A stretch of DNA of 64,000 bases from Glutamicibacter sp. B1 (GTDB lineage Bacteria; Actinomycetota; Actinomycetes; Actinomycetales; Micrococcaceae), in NCBI RefSeq assembly GCF_039602135.1, contig NZ_CP125942.1:248001-312000 (forward strand), in the 5' to 3' direction. A program made the translations under genes and the position numbers. Positions 44,452 through 52,841 of the stretch are shown one piece after another. Below the pieces are notes generated by a model that did no database searches, was not told the DNA's origin, and was given only the letters and a program-made list of their open reading frames with translations. Every line of letters starts with the position of its first letter. Within the stretch, counting starts at the first letter, position 1.

Positions 44452-46107
44452 ATGAGTGAAAATGCTCAAGGTCTGACAAAGAAGTCAGCCGGACACGTCA
44501 TTGTCGATACACTTGCCGCACACGGCGTTGAACGAGCTTATGTTGTCCCGGGAGAAAGCTACCTAGACGTCCTCGACGGACTGCACAACTCTTCCATTGA
44601 AACCATCGTCTGCCGCCACGAAGGCGGAGCCACCTACATGGCTGAAGCAGAAGGCAAGATGCACCAACGCCCCGGAGTTGCCATGGTGACCCGCGGTCCG
44701 GGCGCCGCCAACGCACATGTTGGATTGCACACTGCATGGCAGGACTCCACCCCGCTGGTGCTTTTTGTGGGCCTGATTCCATTCGAGCATCGTGAAAAGG
44801 AAGCCTTCCAGGAATTTGATCCCAAGGCATGGTTTGGCACCGGCGCCAAGCGCGTGATGATCTTGGACCACGCGGAACGCGCCAGTGAAGTTGTCGCCGA
44901 AGCGATGTTCGCGGCCATGTCCGGACGCCCGGGCCCAGTCGTGGTTGGACTTCCAGAAGACATTATCCGCAATGAAATTTCCGCTGAACTACACCCAGAG
45001 ATTCCCGTCGCCACCGGTGGTATGACAGTGACCGACTGGAAGTCACTGAACTCGGCGTTGCAGGAAGCAGATAAACCACTGTTTATCTTTGGTGGCAATG
45101 ACTGGTCGGATCAGGGAGCCGCTGACTTTACCCGGTGGCTTGAAGAACATGATCTGCCTGCCGCGGCCGAATGGCGTTGCGAAGGAACTGTGCCATTCAA
45201 TTCGCCCTCATACGTTGGTCCAATCGGCTACGGGCGTCCCAAGCCAACCTACGACCTGCTCGAAGAAACTGACCTGCTGATCTTCGTGGGTACCGTACCC
45301 GGCGACGTTATCACCGACGGCTTTAACATTCGCCAGAACTGGGAAAAGAAAAACTTCCTCGTCACCATTGACCCTTCTCTGCGTGGGCGCTCCGGCCCGG
45401 TCTCACATCAGATTGTTGCCAAGCCTGATGTATTCGTCCGTGATCTTCTCCTAATGGATCTACCAGTGAAGGATTCATGGAAAGAATGGACCGCACGAAT
45501 GCGTGGCGAGCAGGAGAAATTCGCGGCACTGCCAACCTCGGAGCCAGCCAACGGGCCAGCGAAGATGGCCACATTGATGGCTAACTTGGTCACCGCATTG
45601 CCGGAAGACGCCATGGTGACCTTCGGCGCGGGCGAGCACACCAACTGGGCGCACCGTTACTTCCCAACCAACGGTTACGCGTCAATGCTCTCGGCGCGCA
45701 ACGGCTCCATGGGGTATTCAATCCCATCGGCCGTCGCGGCATCGTTGAACTACCCAGGGCGTCGAGTAGTAACGATTGCTGGTGATGGTGAGTTCTTGAT
45801 GAATGGTCAGGAACTAGCGACCGCTACCCAGTATGGGGCAACTCCTTTGGTGATTGTCATGGACAACCAGCAATACGGCACCATCCGTACCCATCAGGAA
45901 CGCCAGTACCCTGAACGTGTTTCTGGTACTCAGCTACAGAACCCCGATTTTGCTTTGATGGCTCAGTCTTTCGGTGGTTTTGGGGTTCGGGTAGAGAACG
46001 ACTCAGAGGTCCCCGCCGCTCTGGAAGCAGCAGTGAAAGCTATTGACGAGAACAAGACCTTTGCGTTGATCCACCTCATCGTAGAGCAAGGTGTTAAAGC
46101 CTACTAA
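44452..46107 (+). CDS. Thiamine diphosphate-dependent enzyme, acetolactate synthase-like
   Basis: A 551-residue ThDP enzyme with the three-domain layout of acetolactate synthase, glyoxylate carboligase and similar decarboxylases/carboligases. The catalytic Glu is Glu57 (CRHEGGATYMAEA), then RGPGAANAHVG, and the ThDP motif GDGEFLMNGQELATATQYGATPLVIVMDNQQYG near residue 445. No small-subunit gene follows, and it stands alone opposite a transporter, so a catabolic role on an imported 2-oxo acid or its derivative is more likely than branched-chain amino acid synthesis. The substrate is not identifiable. Confidence 0.85.
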   Translation: MSENAQGLTKKSAGHVIVDTLAAHGVERAYVVPGESYLDVLDGLHNSSIETIVCRHEGGATYMAEAEGKMHQRPGVAMVTRGPGAANAHVGLHTAWQDSTPLVLFVGLIPFEHREKEAFQEFDPKAWFGTGAKRVMILDHAERASEVVAEAMFAAMSGRPGPVVVGLPEDIIRNEISAELHPEIPVATGGMTVTDWKSLNSALQEADKPLFIFGGNDWSDQGAADFTRWLEEHDLPAAAEWRCEGTVPFNSPSYVGPIGYGRPKPTYDLLEETDLLIFVGTVPGDVITDGFNIRQNWEKKNFLVTIDPSLRGRSGPVSHQIVAKPDVFVRDLLLMDLPVKDSWKEWTARMRGEQEKFAALPTSEPANGPAKMATLMANLVTALPEDAMVTFGAGEHTNWAHRYFPTNGYASMLSARNGSMGYSIPSAVAASLNYPGRRVVTIAGDGEFLMNGQELATATQYGATPLVIVMDNQQYGTIRTHQERQYPERVSGTQLQNPDFALMAQSFGGFGVRVENDSEVPAALEAAVKAIDENKTFALIHLIVEQGVKAY

Positions 46108-46132
46108 GCGAGGCTACAAGGGAACCTGCAAT

Positions 46133-46166
46133 CCCAACGGGTATCGTTGATGCGGTACCCGTTGGG
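46133..46166 (+). terminator. Terminator of the ThDP enzyme gene
   Basis: CCCAACGGGTATCG pairs with CGGTACCCGTTGGG with one mismatch around a six-base loop; a short CTTT follows. Confidence 0.7.
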
Positions 46167-46232
46167 CGCTTTAAAGGGCCTATCAGCCAGATGAAGTTTG
46201 CCGGCAACAACTTGCACTAGTGGAGCTCAAAT

Positions 46233-47489
46233 ATGAATGACCCATTGATCGCTAGCCTCATCCGCGCGGTGGAATCCGCACCGGAAGAACACGAATTGCG
46301 TCTGCATCTTGCTCAACAGCTACATCAAGCAAACCGTGCTGCTGAAGCCCTGACGCATATCAATATCGTGGTCCAGAAGGATCCTGGAAACACTGTTGCA
46401 CTCCAGTTGCTTGGCCAGGTCAGTGCAGCGTTGTTGGGTAACGCAGCTGATGCAACGGCTCCTGTCACGGAACCAGAAAAACCTACACAGGCCGAACAGC
46501 CCGATTTTGACTGGGACGCTGCCGCCGAACAATTTGAGCAATCGGTGCCAGCCCCATTCGCAGAACCAAAAATTGAGATGGGCGAGTGCTCAGGCGGTGC
46601 TGTTCCCGAAGAACCTGTCGGAGAGCGCATTACCCTGGCGGATGTTGGTGGCCTACAAAACGTTAAAGACCGGCTGAATGAGTCATTCTTGGCGCCAATG
46701 CGCAATGCGGCCATTGCAAAAGCCTTCGGCAAATCTCTGCGCGGCGGGCTGTTGCTGTATGGTCCTCCGGGGTGCGGTAAGACTTTCGTGGCACGCGCGG
46801 TAGCCGGCGAGCTTCAGGCCAACTTCATGGCCGTCACCATGACCGATATCTTGGACTCGCACATTGGCGAAACCGAGAAGAACATCAAGGCCGTCTTTGA
46901 TAAGGCCCGAAGTAATGCCCCAACGGTCTTGTTCCTTGATGAAGTTGATGCCTTAGGACTTCGCCGTGGCTCGCTGTCCGGGAGCGCCTCGTGGCTGCGC
47001 CAGATGGTGAACCAGCTGCTCATGGAGATGGATTCGTTGTCCTCGAATAATGATGGACTGTACGTACTGGCAGCGACCAACCATCCTTGGGATCTGGACG
47101 AAGCCTTATTGCGTCCGGGACGTTTGGACCGAGCCGTACTAGTTACCGCGCCGGATGGACCTGCTCGTGAGTCCATCTTGCGGTACCACCTGGAGCGTCG
47201 CCCCATCGCCGGTATTGATCTGAAATGGATTGTCCAGCGCACCGATGGATTCTCAGGTGCTGACCTAGAACACCTGTGCACTACGGCTGCCGAAAAAGCC
47301 ATGATGCAATCCATTGAACGCAATGAAGTGCTACCCGTGGACATGACACATATCCAACTGGCGCTGAACGAAGTGAAACCATCGACCCTGCCGTGGCTGG
47401 AATCCGCGCGTAACGTGGTCCGGTTCAGCAACGAAAACGGCCGCTACGACGAGCTAGAAGCATATTTGATCGCCAGAAAATTGATGTAA
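46233..47489 (+). CDS. AAA ATPase with TPR-like N-terminus
   Basis: A 418-residue protein. Residues 1-70 are helical and TPR-like (HELRLHLAQQLHQANRAAEAL), then comes an acidic, Pro-rich linker, then a CDC48/FtsH-type AAA domain: LADVGGLQNVKDRL, Walker A GPPGCGKT at 177-184, Walker B VLFLDEVDA at 232-240 and arginine finger RPGRLDR near 294-300. It likely remodels proteins or complexes, with specificity through the N-terminal part. The TPR membrane protein follows after 21 bp, so both probably work together. The target is unknown. Confidence 0.85.
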   Translation: MNDPLIASLIRAVESAPEEHELRLHLAQQLHQANRAAEALTHINIVVQKDPGNTVALQLLGQVSAALLGNAADATAPVTEPEKPTQAEQPDFDWDAAAEQFEQSVPAPFAEPKIEMGECSGGAVPEEPVGERITLADVGGLQNVKDRLNESFLAPMRNAAIAKAFGKSLRGGLLLYGPPGCGKTFVARAVAGELQANFMAVTMTDILDSHIGETEKNIKAVFDKARSNAPTVLFLDEVDALGLRRGSLSGSASWLRQMVNQLLMEMDSLSSNNDGLYVLAATNHPWDLDEALLRPGRLDRAVLVTAPDGPARESILRYHLERRPIAGIDLKWIVQRTDGFSGADLEHLCTTAAEKAMMQSIERNEVLPVDMTHIQLALNEVKPSTLPWLESARNVVRFSNENGRYDELEAYLIARKLM

Positions 47490-47510
47490 ATAACTCACGG
47501 AAGGCTCCGC

Positions 47511-49127
47511 ATGGATTTTGATGTCCTCCAGACCAGGGTCACCCATCATCTGGCGACGGGTAGAGATGCCGAAGCCATCAGTCTGCTGAAAGACAATCTC
47601 AACGATTACCAACACGTGGCCGAGTTTTGGATTTATTACACTGCCTGCCATTTGAATCTTGAGCAATGGGATGACGCCGAAGCCACAGCACGCACTGCGC
47701 TCACACTGAACCCCGAGCATCCAGTGGCCGGAGAACAGCTCGCAGTAGCACTCTCTAGCCTGCACCGTCGAGACGAAGCACTTGCGGTGATTCAGCAAGT
47801 CATCACGGTAGCCCCCGAGTATGCGCGCGGGCACTACCTGCTTGGCATGATTCTGCTCGGCCACGTCCAGAACAATGATGAACGCATCTTGGCTCGTCAG
47901 GCCACCGAACATGCGCTGAAACTGGATCCAGAAAACCCTGACTTCTATCAAGGTGCAGCCTTAGCCGCTGATTTAGCTGATGATCAAAATAGCGCATTGG
48001 GTTTCCTCGAAGCTGGTTTGCGCATAGATCCACACCATCAGGGGCTGCTGCGTGCAGCGGGCAGTATCAAGAATGGTCACAAGGTCGTGGGAGACCAAGG
48101 TGTTCTGTTGTGCGGAATGCTGGCCAGCGACCCAATGAATGAAAAGCTGCACGGGGACTATGCAGAGAACTTCCTAGAGAAACAGGTTGTTTATGCCGAC
48201 CGTTGGTGGCTTTTCACTCCGATATTGGCAGTCATCGCCGCCTTTGGTTATGGCGGTGGTTCGCTGGGCAAAATTGTGGTGATCGTACTGGTATTGGTGG
48301 GTGCCGGCGTATTTGCCTGGTGGAATATTTCGACCTATAAAAAGACCGCGAAGTCCCTTCCCTCCGGCTACCTCAAAGATATCCACTCTCGTTTCCCGAC
48401 ATTGCCTAAAGCAGTGCGCGCCTATCAGGGCAGTTGGGTAGTGGCCGTGGCCGGTGCGCTCGCAGGCTGTTTTGCACCGCTTGCTGGAGCCATCTTGATG
48501 ATTCTGAGCATCGTGGCCAGTAGGGTGGCAGCGACACTGATTCGTAGAGAAAATTCGGCTCCCCCGACGGATCGGACTGATCCTGAAGAGCGTCGCGTTC
48601 ATCTGGTGCGCCTTAGTGGGGGATTCGCGGCAGGTTTCTGGAAACGTGTTCTGCTGGTCATCGCCCACCTGATTCTCTTTGGGGTAGCTGTCTCGCAAAC
48701 GAATCACATGGCTACGGTGCCATTGGCTTCGGTGGGCCTTGAACTCCTAGTGATTGGAGGAGTGCTGGCCTACTGCCAGTTCCGTTTGGGATTCAAAAAC
48801 AACGCCTTCGCCTATGGGCTTGCGGTCGGTGCTTCGGCGAAGTCGCGGAACTTCGCTTTGCTTAGAGGCAATATCGGAGGCATGTACTTCATCGGGCTAC
48901 ATTTAGTCATTGGACTGATCGCCTTTTCCGCTGCGCTCTCATTGCTGGTGCAGTCTCCTGAATCCATTGGTGCAACGGATAACTCGGTAGACGAACAGCC
49001 ATCAGGCAAGGTAGAAGAACCAAGTCAAACCCCCACGATTCCCACGCAGATTCCTTCGGTGAAACCTGAAGATTTCAGTATTACGCCGTTGCCTGAACTT
49101 CCCGATCTTCCTTCATTGGATCAGTAG
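47511..49127 (+). CDS. TPR-containing membrane protein
   Basis: A 538-residue protein. Residues 1-200 hold several tetratricopeptide repeats (AEFWIYYTACHLNLEQWDDAEATARTALTLNPEHP; DEALAVIQQVITVAPEYARGHYLLGMIL). A transmembrane pair follows at about 225-275, two more segments near 305-340, and a last group near 380-490, before a Pro/Thr-rich tail of about 50 residues. It looks like a membrane platform whose cytoplasmic TPR domain binds partners, plausibly the AAA ATPase encoded just upstream. No known family was recognised. Confidence 0.8.
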   Translation: MDFDVLQTRVTHHLATGRDAEAISLLKDNLNDYQHVAEFWIYYTACHLNLEQWDDAEATARTALTLNPEHPVAGEQLAVALSSLHRRDEALAVIQQVITVAPEYARGHYLLGMILLGHVQNNDERILARQATEHALKLDPENPDFYQGAALAADLADDQNSALGFLEAGLRIDPHHQGLLRAAGSIKNGHKVVGDQGVLLCGMLASDPMNEKLHGDYAENFLEKQVVYADRWWLFTPILAVIAAFGYGGGSLGKIVVIVLVLVGAGVFAWWNISTYKKTAKSLPSGYLKDIHSRFPTLPKAVRAYQGSWVVAVAGALAGCFAPLAGAILMILSIVASRVAATLIRRENSAPPTDRTDPEERRVHLVRLSGGFAAGFWKRVLLVIAHLILFGVAVSQTNHMATVPLASVGLELLVIGGVLAYCQFRLGFKNNAFAYGLAVGASAKSRNFALLRGNIGGMYFIGLHLVIGLIAFSAALSLLVQSPESIGATDNSVDEQPSGKVEEPSQTPTIPTQIPSVKPEDFSITPLPELPDLPSLDQ

Positions 49128-49266
49128 TTGCCGTCGAAATTCACACGATCAGAAAGATCACAATCCAACTAAAGCTTCTGTCTTGGCATGCTCGCCCTGA
49201 AGAAATAGGATGAATTGCTACCGAATTACGTGAAGCAACAACCCCGACCACGAGGTGGATAATCTG

Positions 49267-49635
49267 ATGGCAAAGATGAGCGACGAGCTCATTGAGCAGT
49301 GGGCTGACGCAACCGCTGAAATCTACAATGAGTCCTTGACTGGCATCAACCTGAGCCGTCTGCCCGAGGCAGTGGCTCAGTACGTTGAACTTTTTGCGCA
49401 GAGCGAGAATCTGACGTTTAACGAAGAGGCCACTCCAACCGATTACTTTGAGAACCACCCATTCGTTGCAGTCACTGCTGTGCTGAACAGTCCTGAAGCC
49501 CTTGAGGTACTGGACGGCGATGCACAGGACGCACTGGACTCGATGGCTGACTTCACTGAAGCCTGGTACAACTTCGACTTAGAGCAAGAACCGGAGTTGG
49601 GTGTTTCCGAGGCAGACGTTGACGAAGACTGGTAA
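49267..49635 (+). CDS. Small acidic hypothetical protein, 122 residues
   Basis: A strongly acidic, helical, soluble protein (ends VSEADVDEDW) without cysteines or membrane segments. The ATG at 49267 lies behind GAGGTGG; a GTG four codons earlier overlaps that site. A strong terminator follows. It is 139 bp from the TPR membrane gene and may belong to the same unit. The family was not recognised. Confidence 0.7.
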   Translation: MAKMSDELIEQWADATAEIYNESLTGINLSRLPEAVAQYVELFAQSENLTFNEEATPTDYFENHPFVAVTAVLNSPEALEVLDGDAQDALDSMADFTEAWYNFDLEQEPELGVSEADVDEDW

Positions 49636-49655
49636 ACGCCGTTAACGCTTTGAAC

Positions 49656-49692
49656 TGATCCCGAGCAGAGATTCTGCTCGGGATCACTTTTT
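49656..49692 (+). terminator. Rho-independent terminator
   Basis: A perfect stem, TGATCCCGAGCAGA with its complement, and a three-base loop, followed by CTTTTT, 20 bp after the acidic protein gene. Confidence 0.93.
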
Positions 49693-49752
49693 ATCTACCC
49701 AAATCCGCTGAAAGCTATTCCCAATACGCGTTGAGAGTGCCACCATTCGGGT

Positions 49753-50184
49753 ATGAGCCAGTTCAGTGTTTTTGAAAGCACCGTTCTTATTCACCTTCCG
49801 GTGCACCGCGTATGGGAGTTGCTGACCGACTGGGCAGCTGCTCCCTTGTGGATTCATGGAATTGGTTCCATGCATTCTGATGATCCCCAACTAAAAGTTG
49901 GAACGAATCTTGTTTATCGCGTTGCCGGGCACGAACGGGTCTATCGCGTCCACGAGCTCATCGAAAATCGGTTGTTGATTCTGCATACTTCGGAAAATCC
50001 GGACGGGCTGTCCTACCGATACGATCTGAAAGACGATGCCGGGTATACCGAAGTGGTCTTGCAGGTTGCGATTATCAATCCTGATTTGAGTGTTGAACAG
50101 TGCGAAGAGCTTGCCTCGAACATTCGCGAAAGTGAAGGGGACAAGTTAGACCAATTACGGCTCTATGCGGAGCAAGCGCCCTAG
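49753..50184 (+). CDS. SRPBCC-family (START-like) protein
   Basis: A 143-residue polyketide-cyclase/START-like ligand-binding protein: FESTVLIHLPVHRVWELLTDWAAAPLWIHGIGSMHSDDPQLKVGT at the start, alternating strands in the middle and a long C-terminal helix. Members bind or transform hydrophobic molecules. It is a single gene, convergent with the deacetylase gene. No specific substrate can be proposed. Confidence 0.78.
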   Translation: MSQFSVFESTVLIHLPVHRVWELLTDWAAAPLWIHGIGSMHSDDPQLKVGTNLVYRVAGHERVYRVHELIENRLLILHTSENPDGLSYRYDLKDDAGYTEVVLQVAIINPDLSVEQCEELASNIRESEGDKLDQLRLYAEQAP

Positions 50185-50204
50185 AAACAAATGAACGCGG
50201 ACGC

Positions 50205-50954
50205 TTACTTTCCGGTGACTTGTGGCCCCGAGGAATACGCCACAGAATTAGTGAGTTCTCCAGCAAAGAGCTGGTCTATGGTCACCAACGTATAGCCTTG
50301 CGCTTTGAGTTGCGAAACTAACTCTGGAACCGCCTGCACCGTGGTGTTGCGGGTGTCGTGCATCAGGACAATGGAACCCGGATGTACGGTGTCCATAATG
50401 GCGTCTGCGATCTTCTGAGAATCTTTAATCCTACCATCGTGACTGTTGGTATCCCATAGAATCACTGGGTAGGGTACTTGCTCATTGTGTGATTCATCGT
50501 GATGACCCAGAGGTGGCCTAAAAACGCTGGGACTATTTCCAGTAACTTCCTTGATAGCCTCGTCGGTGCGTTCTAGCTGTTGCTTTAGCTCTAGGTCAGA
50601 CAGGGTCGTGATATCGGCATGATCCCAGGTATGACTCCCCACCTGGTGGCCCTCCGCTTCCATGCGTTTCACCATGGAGGGAAAGTTTTGAACCTTGCTT
50701 CCGATGAGGAAAAACGTCGCAGGAGTGTTGGTGGACTTTAGGGTGTCGAGTAGGTTCTGGGTGTACTGATCCGGCCCGTCATCAAAGGTGAGCGCAACAC
50801 AGTTCTCCAGCGAACAGTCGACTTGTGGGGCAGCGGACTCGGTGGGGGATTGGGTGGGTGACACTGCCTCTGGAATGGATGAGCACGAGGCAGTGCATAT
50901 CAAAGTCAGTAGCGCCAAAGAGCACATTATCCGGCGCGAAAATCGTCGGGTCAT
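50205..50954 (-). CDS. Polysaccharide deacetylase, secreted lipoprotein
   Basis: A 249-residue NodB-type deacetylase that removes acetyl groups from N-acetylated sugars such as peptidoglycan at the cell surface. The start at 50954 gives an RRFSRR-basic head, a hydrophobic helix and a lipobox-like TASC near residue 23, then a Ser/Pro linker. Catalytic motifs are TFDDGPDQYT (Asp and metal Asp), SHTWDHADIT (metal His pair), RPPLGHHDE and LMHDT. The frame is open 15 codons further up without a signal-like start. A wall-modifying role is likely. Confidence 0.85.
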   Translation of the reverse strand: MTRRFSRRIMCSLALLTLICTASCSSIPEAVSPTQSPTESAAPQVDCSLENCVALTFDDGPDQYTQNLLDTLKSTNTPATFFLIGSKVQNFPSMVKRMEAEGHQVGSHTWDHADITTLSDLELKQQLERTDEAIKEVTGNSPSVFRPPLGHHDESHNEQVPYPVILWDTNSHDGRIKDSQKIADAIMDTVHPGSIVLMHDTRNTTVQAVPELVSQLKAQGYTLVTIDQLFAGELTNSVAYSSGPQVTGK

Positions 50955-51079
50955 CTTTCTAATCTTGTCGCTACTTGTGCAATTCGTATAGACCGTCACG
51001 GAAATGGGCCATGAATTTCAAGGCGGTTAGCGCGGAACCAGCGCACTTGCCCGACTGCGCTAGGGCAGAGATACTGCAC

Positions 51080-52384
51080 TTAGAGTGTTTCTGCCTCGGG
51101 CACAGAAGTAGGTTCGTCAATGAGTGGATTTTCCAATTCATCGTTGGCAAATTTCCCGGCCCACCACGCGATGATGCCGAAAACTGGCGAGGCTACCCCT
51201 GCGATGACAAAAATCGTTTGGAGGCTCATTACCTGGGTGAGCGGTCCGGCCACCGCCATGGATAAAGGCATCAACGCTAGTGAAACGAAAAAGTCTAAGC
51301 TGGAAATTCTGCCCAACAGGTGGCTAGGGACTCTACGCTGTAACAGCGTCCCCCAAATGACCATCCCCACTGCGTCGGTAATACCGAAGGCCAACAAGAT
51401 AACAAAGAGCGTCCACGCCTCACTGACGAAGCCGATCATCGCTAGGGGCAGGGTGCCCAAGCACCAGCAAGCGGTCATCAGGCTTAGATAGCGTCGGGGG
51501 AATTTTGCGGAGGCGATGAGCAGTGATCCAAGTGCAGACCCGATTCCAAAGAAGGCCAAGGCGAAACTGAAAAGCTTTGCATCACCATGCAAGTTATCGC
51601 TGACGATAAACGGCAGCAACACTTCGAAGGGGCCGATAAAGGTGAACACTGAAATGACGGAAAACAACAGGGTCCACAGCAACCAGCGGGTGCGCACGGT
51701 ATAACCAACACCCTCACGCAATTGTCTAAGAATGCTCGGCTGCGGTTGGTCACCTTCCGCGCTCACTGCGTTGTAAGCATCCCGGTTGGGGATCATGCGA
51801 AGCATGAGTAGAGCTAAAGCATGCACTAGGGCCACGCCAATGATGGCGTGAGCTGGCGACAAGGCGGCCACGAGGAATCCCGCGGTCATCGGTCCTAGCG
51901 CCGTATGCACTACAGGCCGGATGGTGCCTTCTAACCCATTGGCTGCCAACAACTGTTCAGCGGGCAACATTTTGGGAAGTAAAGCTGAGTATGCGGGATA
52001 GAAAAAGGCCGAGCCGGCGCCAATAAGAAAGCCTGCCACCATCAGATGCCACAATTCCAAGCTGCCGGTGATGGCCAAGACTGCGATGCTACTCATCAGC
52101 ACGAAGGAAAAGGTTTCTACCAGCACAACGATGCGCCGGCACGAATGGCGGTCAGCCATAATGCCGCCGAAAAGCACAAAGCAGAGCAGCCCCACGGCGT
52201 TAGCGGTAGCAACCATCGACAGTTCCATCGGACCACCGCCAAGATGGCGCACCTGATAAACCATGGCCACGGTCCACATGCCTGCGGCGAATGTAGATAA
52301 AACAAGAGCGCTGGCCAACATGGCGTAATCGCGGATGGCGAAGGGCCTGATGAGACGCAGCGCAGAGCTTTTGAGTGCCCTCAT
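51080..52384 (-). CDS. MFS exporter of the enterobactin-exporter type
   Basis: A 434-residue MFS_3-type drug or siderophore exporter with 12 predicted membrane segments. Seen are FAAGMWTVAMVYQVRHLGGGPMELSMV, the loop FGGIMADRHSCRRIVV between segments 2 and 3, and PAEQLLAANGLEGTIRPVVHTALGPMTAGFLV. No siderophore genes are nearby, so the substrate is unknown. It is convergent to nothing and lies downstream of ptsH with a terminator between. Confidence 0.85.
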   Translation of the reverse strand: MRALKSSALRLIRPFAIRDYAMLASALVLSTFAAGMWTVAMVYQVRHLGGGPMELSMVATANAVGLLCFVLFGGIMADRHSCRRIVVLVETFSFVLMSSIAVLAITGSLELWHLMVAGFLIGAGSAFFYPAYSALLPKMLPAEQLLAANGLEGTIRPVVHTALGPMTAGFLVAALSPAHAIIGVALVHALALLMLRMIPNRDAYNAVSAEGDQPQPSILRQLREGVGYTVRTRWLLWTLLFSVISVFTFIGPFEVLLPFIVSDNLHGDAKLFSFALAFFGIGSALGSLLIASAKFPRRYLSLMTACWCLGTLPLAMIGFVSEAWTLFVILLAFGITDAVGMVIWGTLLQRRVPSHLLGRISSLDFFVSLALMPLSMAVAGPLTQVMSLQTIFVIAGVASPVFGIIAWWAGKFANDELENPLIDEPTSVPEAETL

Positions 52385-52461
52385 CCAAACTCCTACGGTA
52401 GTGCGTAAGTATTATCATCCGACAAGTGATTGAGATCTGTCAATCAGTAATTTGCGAAACA

Positions 52462-52499
52462 AAAAGCGGGGAACAAGCCACAGCTTGTTCCCCGCTTTT
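52462..52499 (-). terminator. Terminator after ptsH
   Basis: A perfect stem, AAAAGCGGGGAACAAGC with its complement, with a five-base loop and flanking A and T runs, 11 bp beyond the ptsH stop; suitable for minus-strand transcription. Confidence 0.9.
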
Positions 52500-52510
52500 C
52501 TTGCTAAAAA

Positions 52511-52789
52511 TTACTCAGCGTCGTGGTCAGTCTCCAAGATGGTGACCAGCTGATCCAGAGCAGCTTCCGCCCCATCACCCTCGGCACGCAGAACCACGGT
52601 GGTACCGTGCTCAGCGCCCAGACCCATCAGCGAAAGGATGCTCGATGCGTCCATTGCGTCCTCTGCAGGTTCACCTTCCAGTGCGATGGTGACCTCTACC
52701 GGAAGCTCTGCTGCTGCTTCGGCGAAAATAGCTGCCGGACGGGCGTGCAAACCGACGCGGCTACCGATGATTGCTTTACGTTCTGCCAT
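52511..52789 (-). CDS. ptsH: Phosphocarrier protein HPr
   Basis: A 92-residue carrier of phosphate from enzyme I to enzyme II. His15 sits in the signature RVGLHARPAAIF. A Ser-46-type region (SSILSLMGLGAEHG) is also present. AAGGAGCC precedes the ATG. It is the last gene of the fructose PTS locus, 52 bp after ptsI. Confidence 0.96.
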   Translation of the reverse strand: MAERKAIIGSRVGLHARPAAIFAEAAAELPVEVTIALEGEPAEDAMDASSILSLMGLGAEHGTTVVLRAEGDGAEAALDQLVTILETDHDAE

Positions 52790-52841
52790 GATGGCTCCTT
52801 TAGGATCTTGTGAACGGTTGCTTGAGATAAATTCTAGTGGC

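Noticed and set aside
46233..49127. AAA ATPase/TPR pair as a phage-defence system
   Set aside because: No nuclease, reverse transcriptase or other effector is adjacent, and the neighbours are ordinary metabolic genes; nothing in the sequence supports defence.
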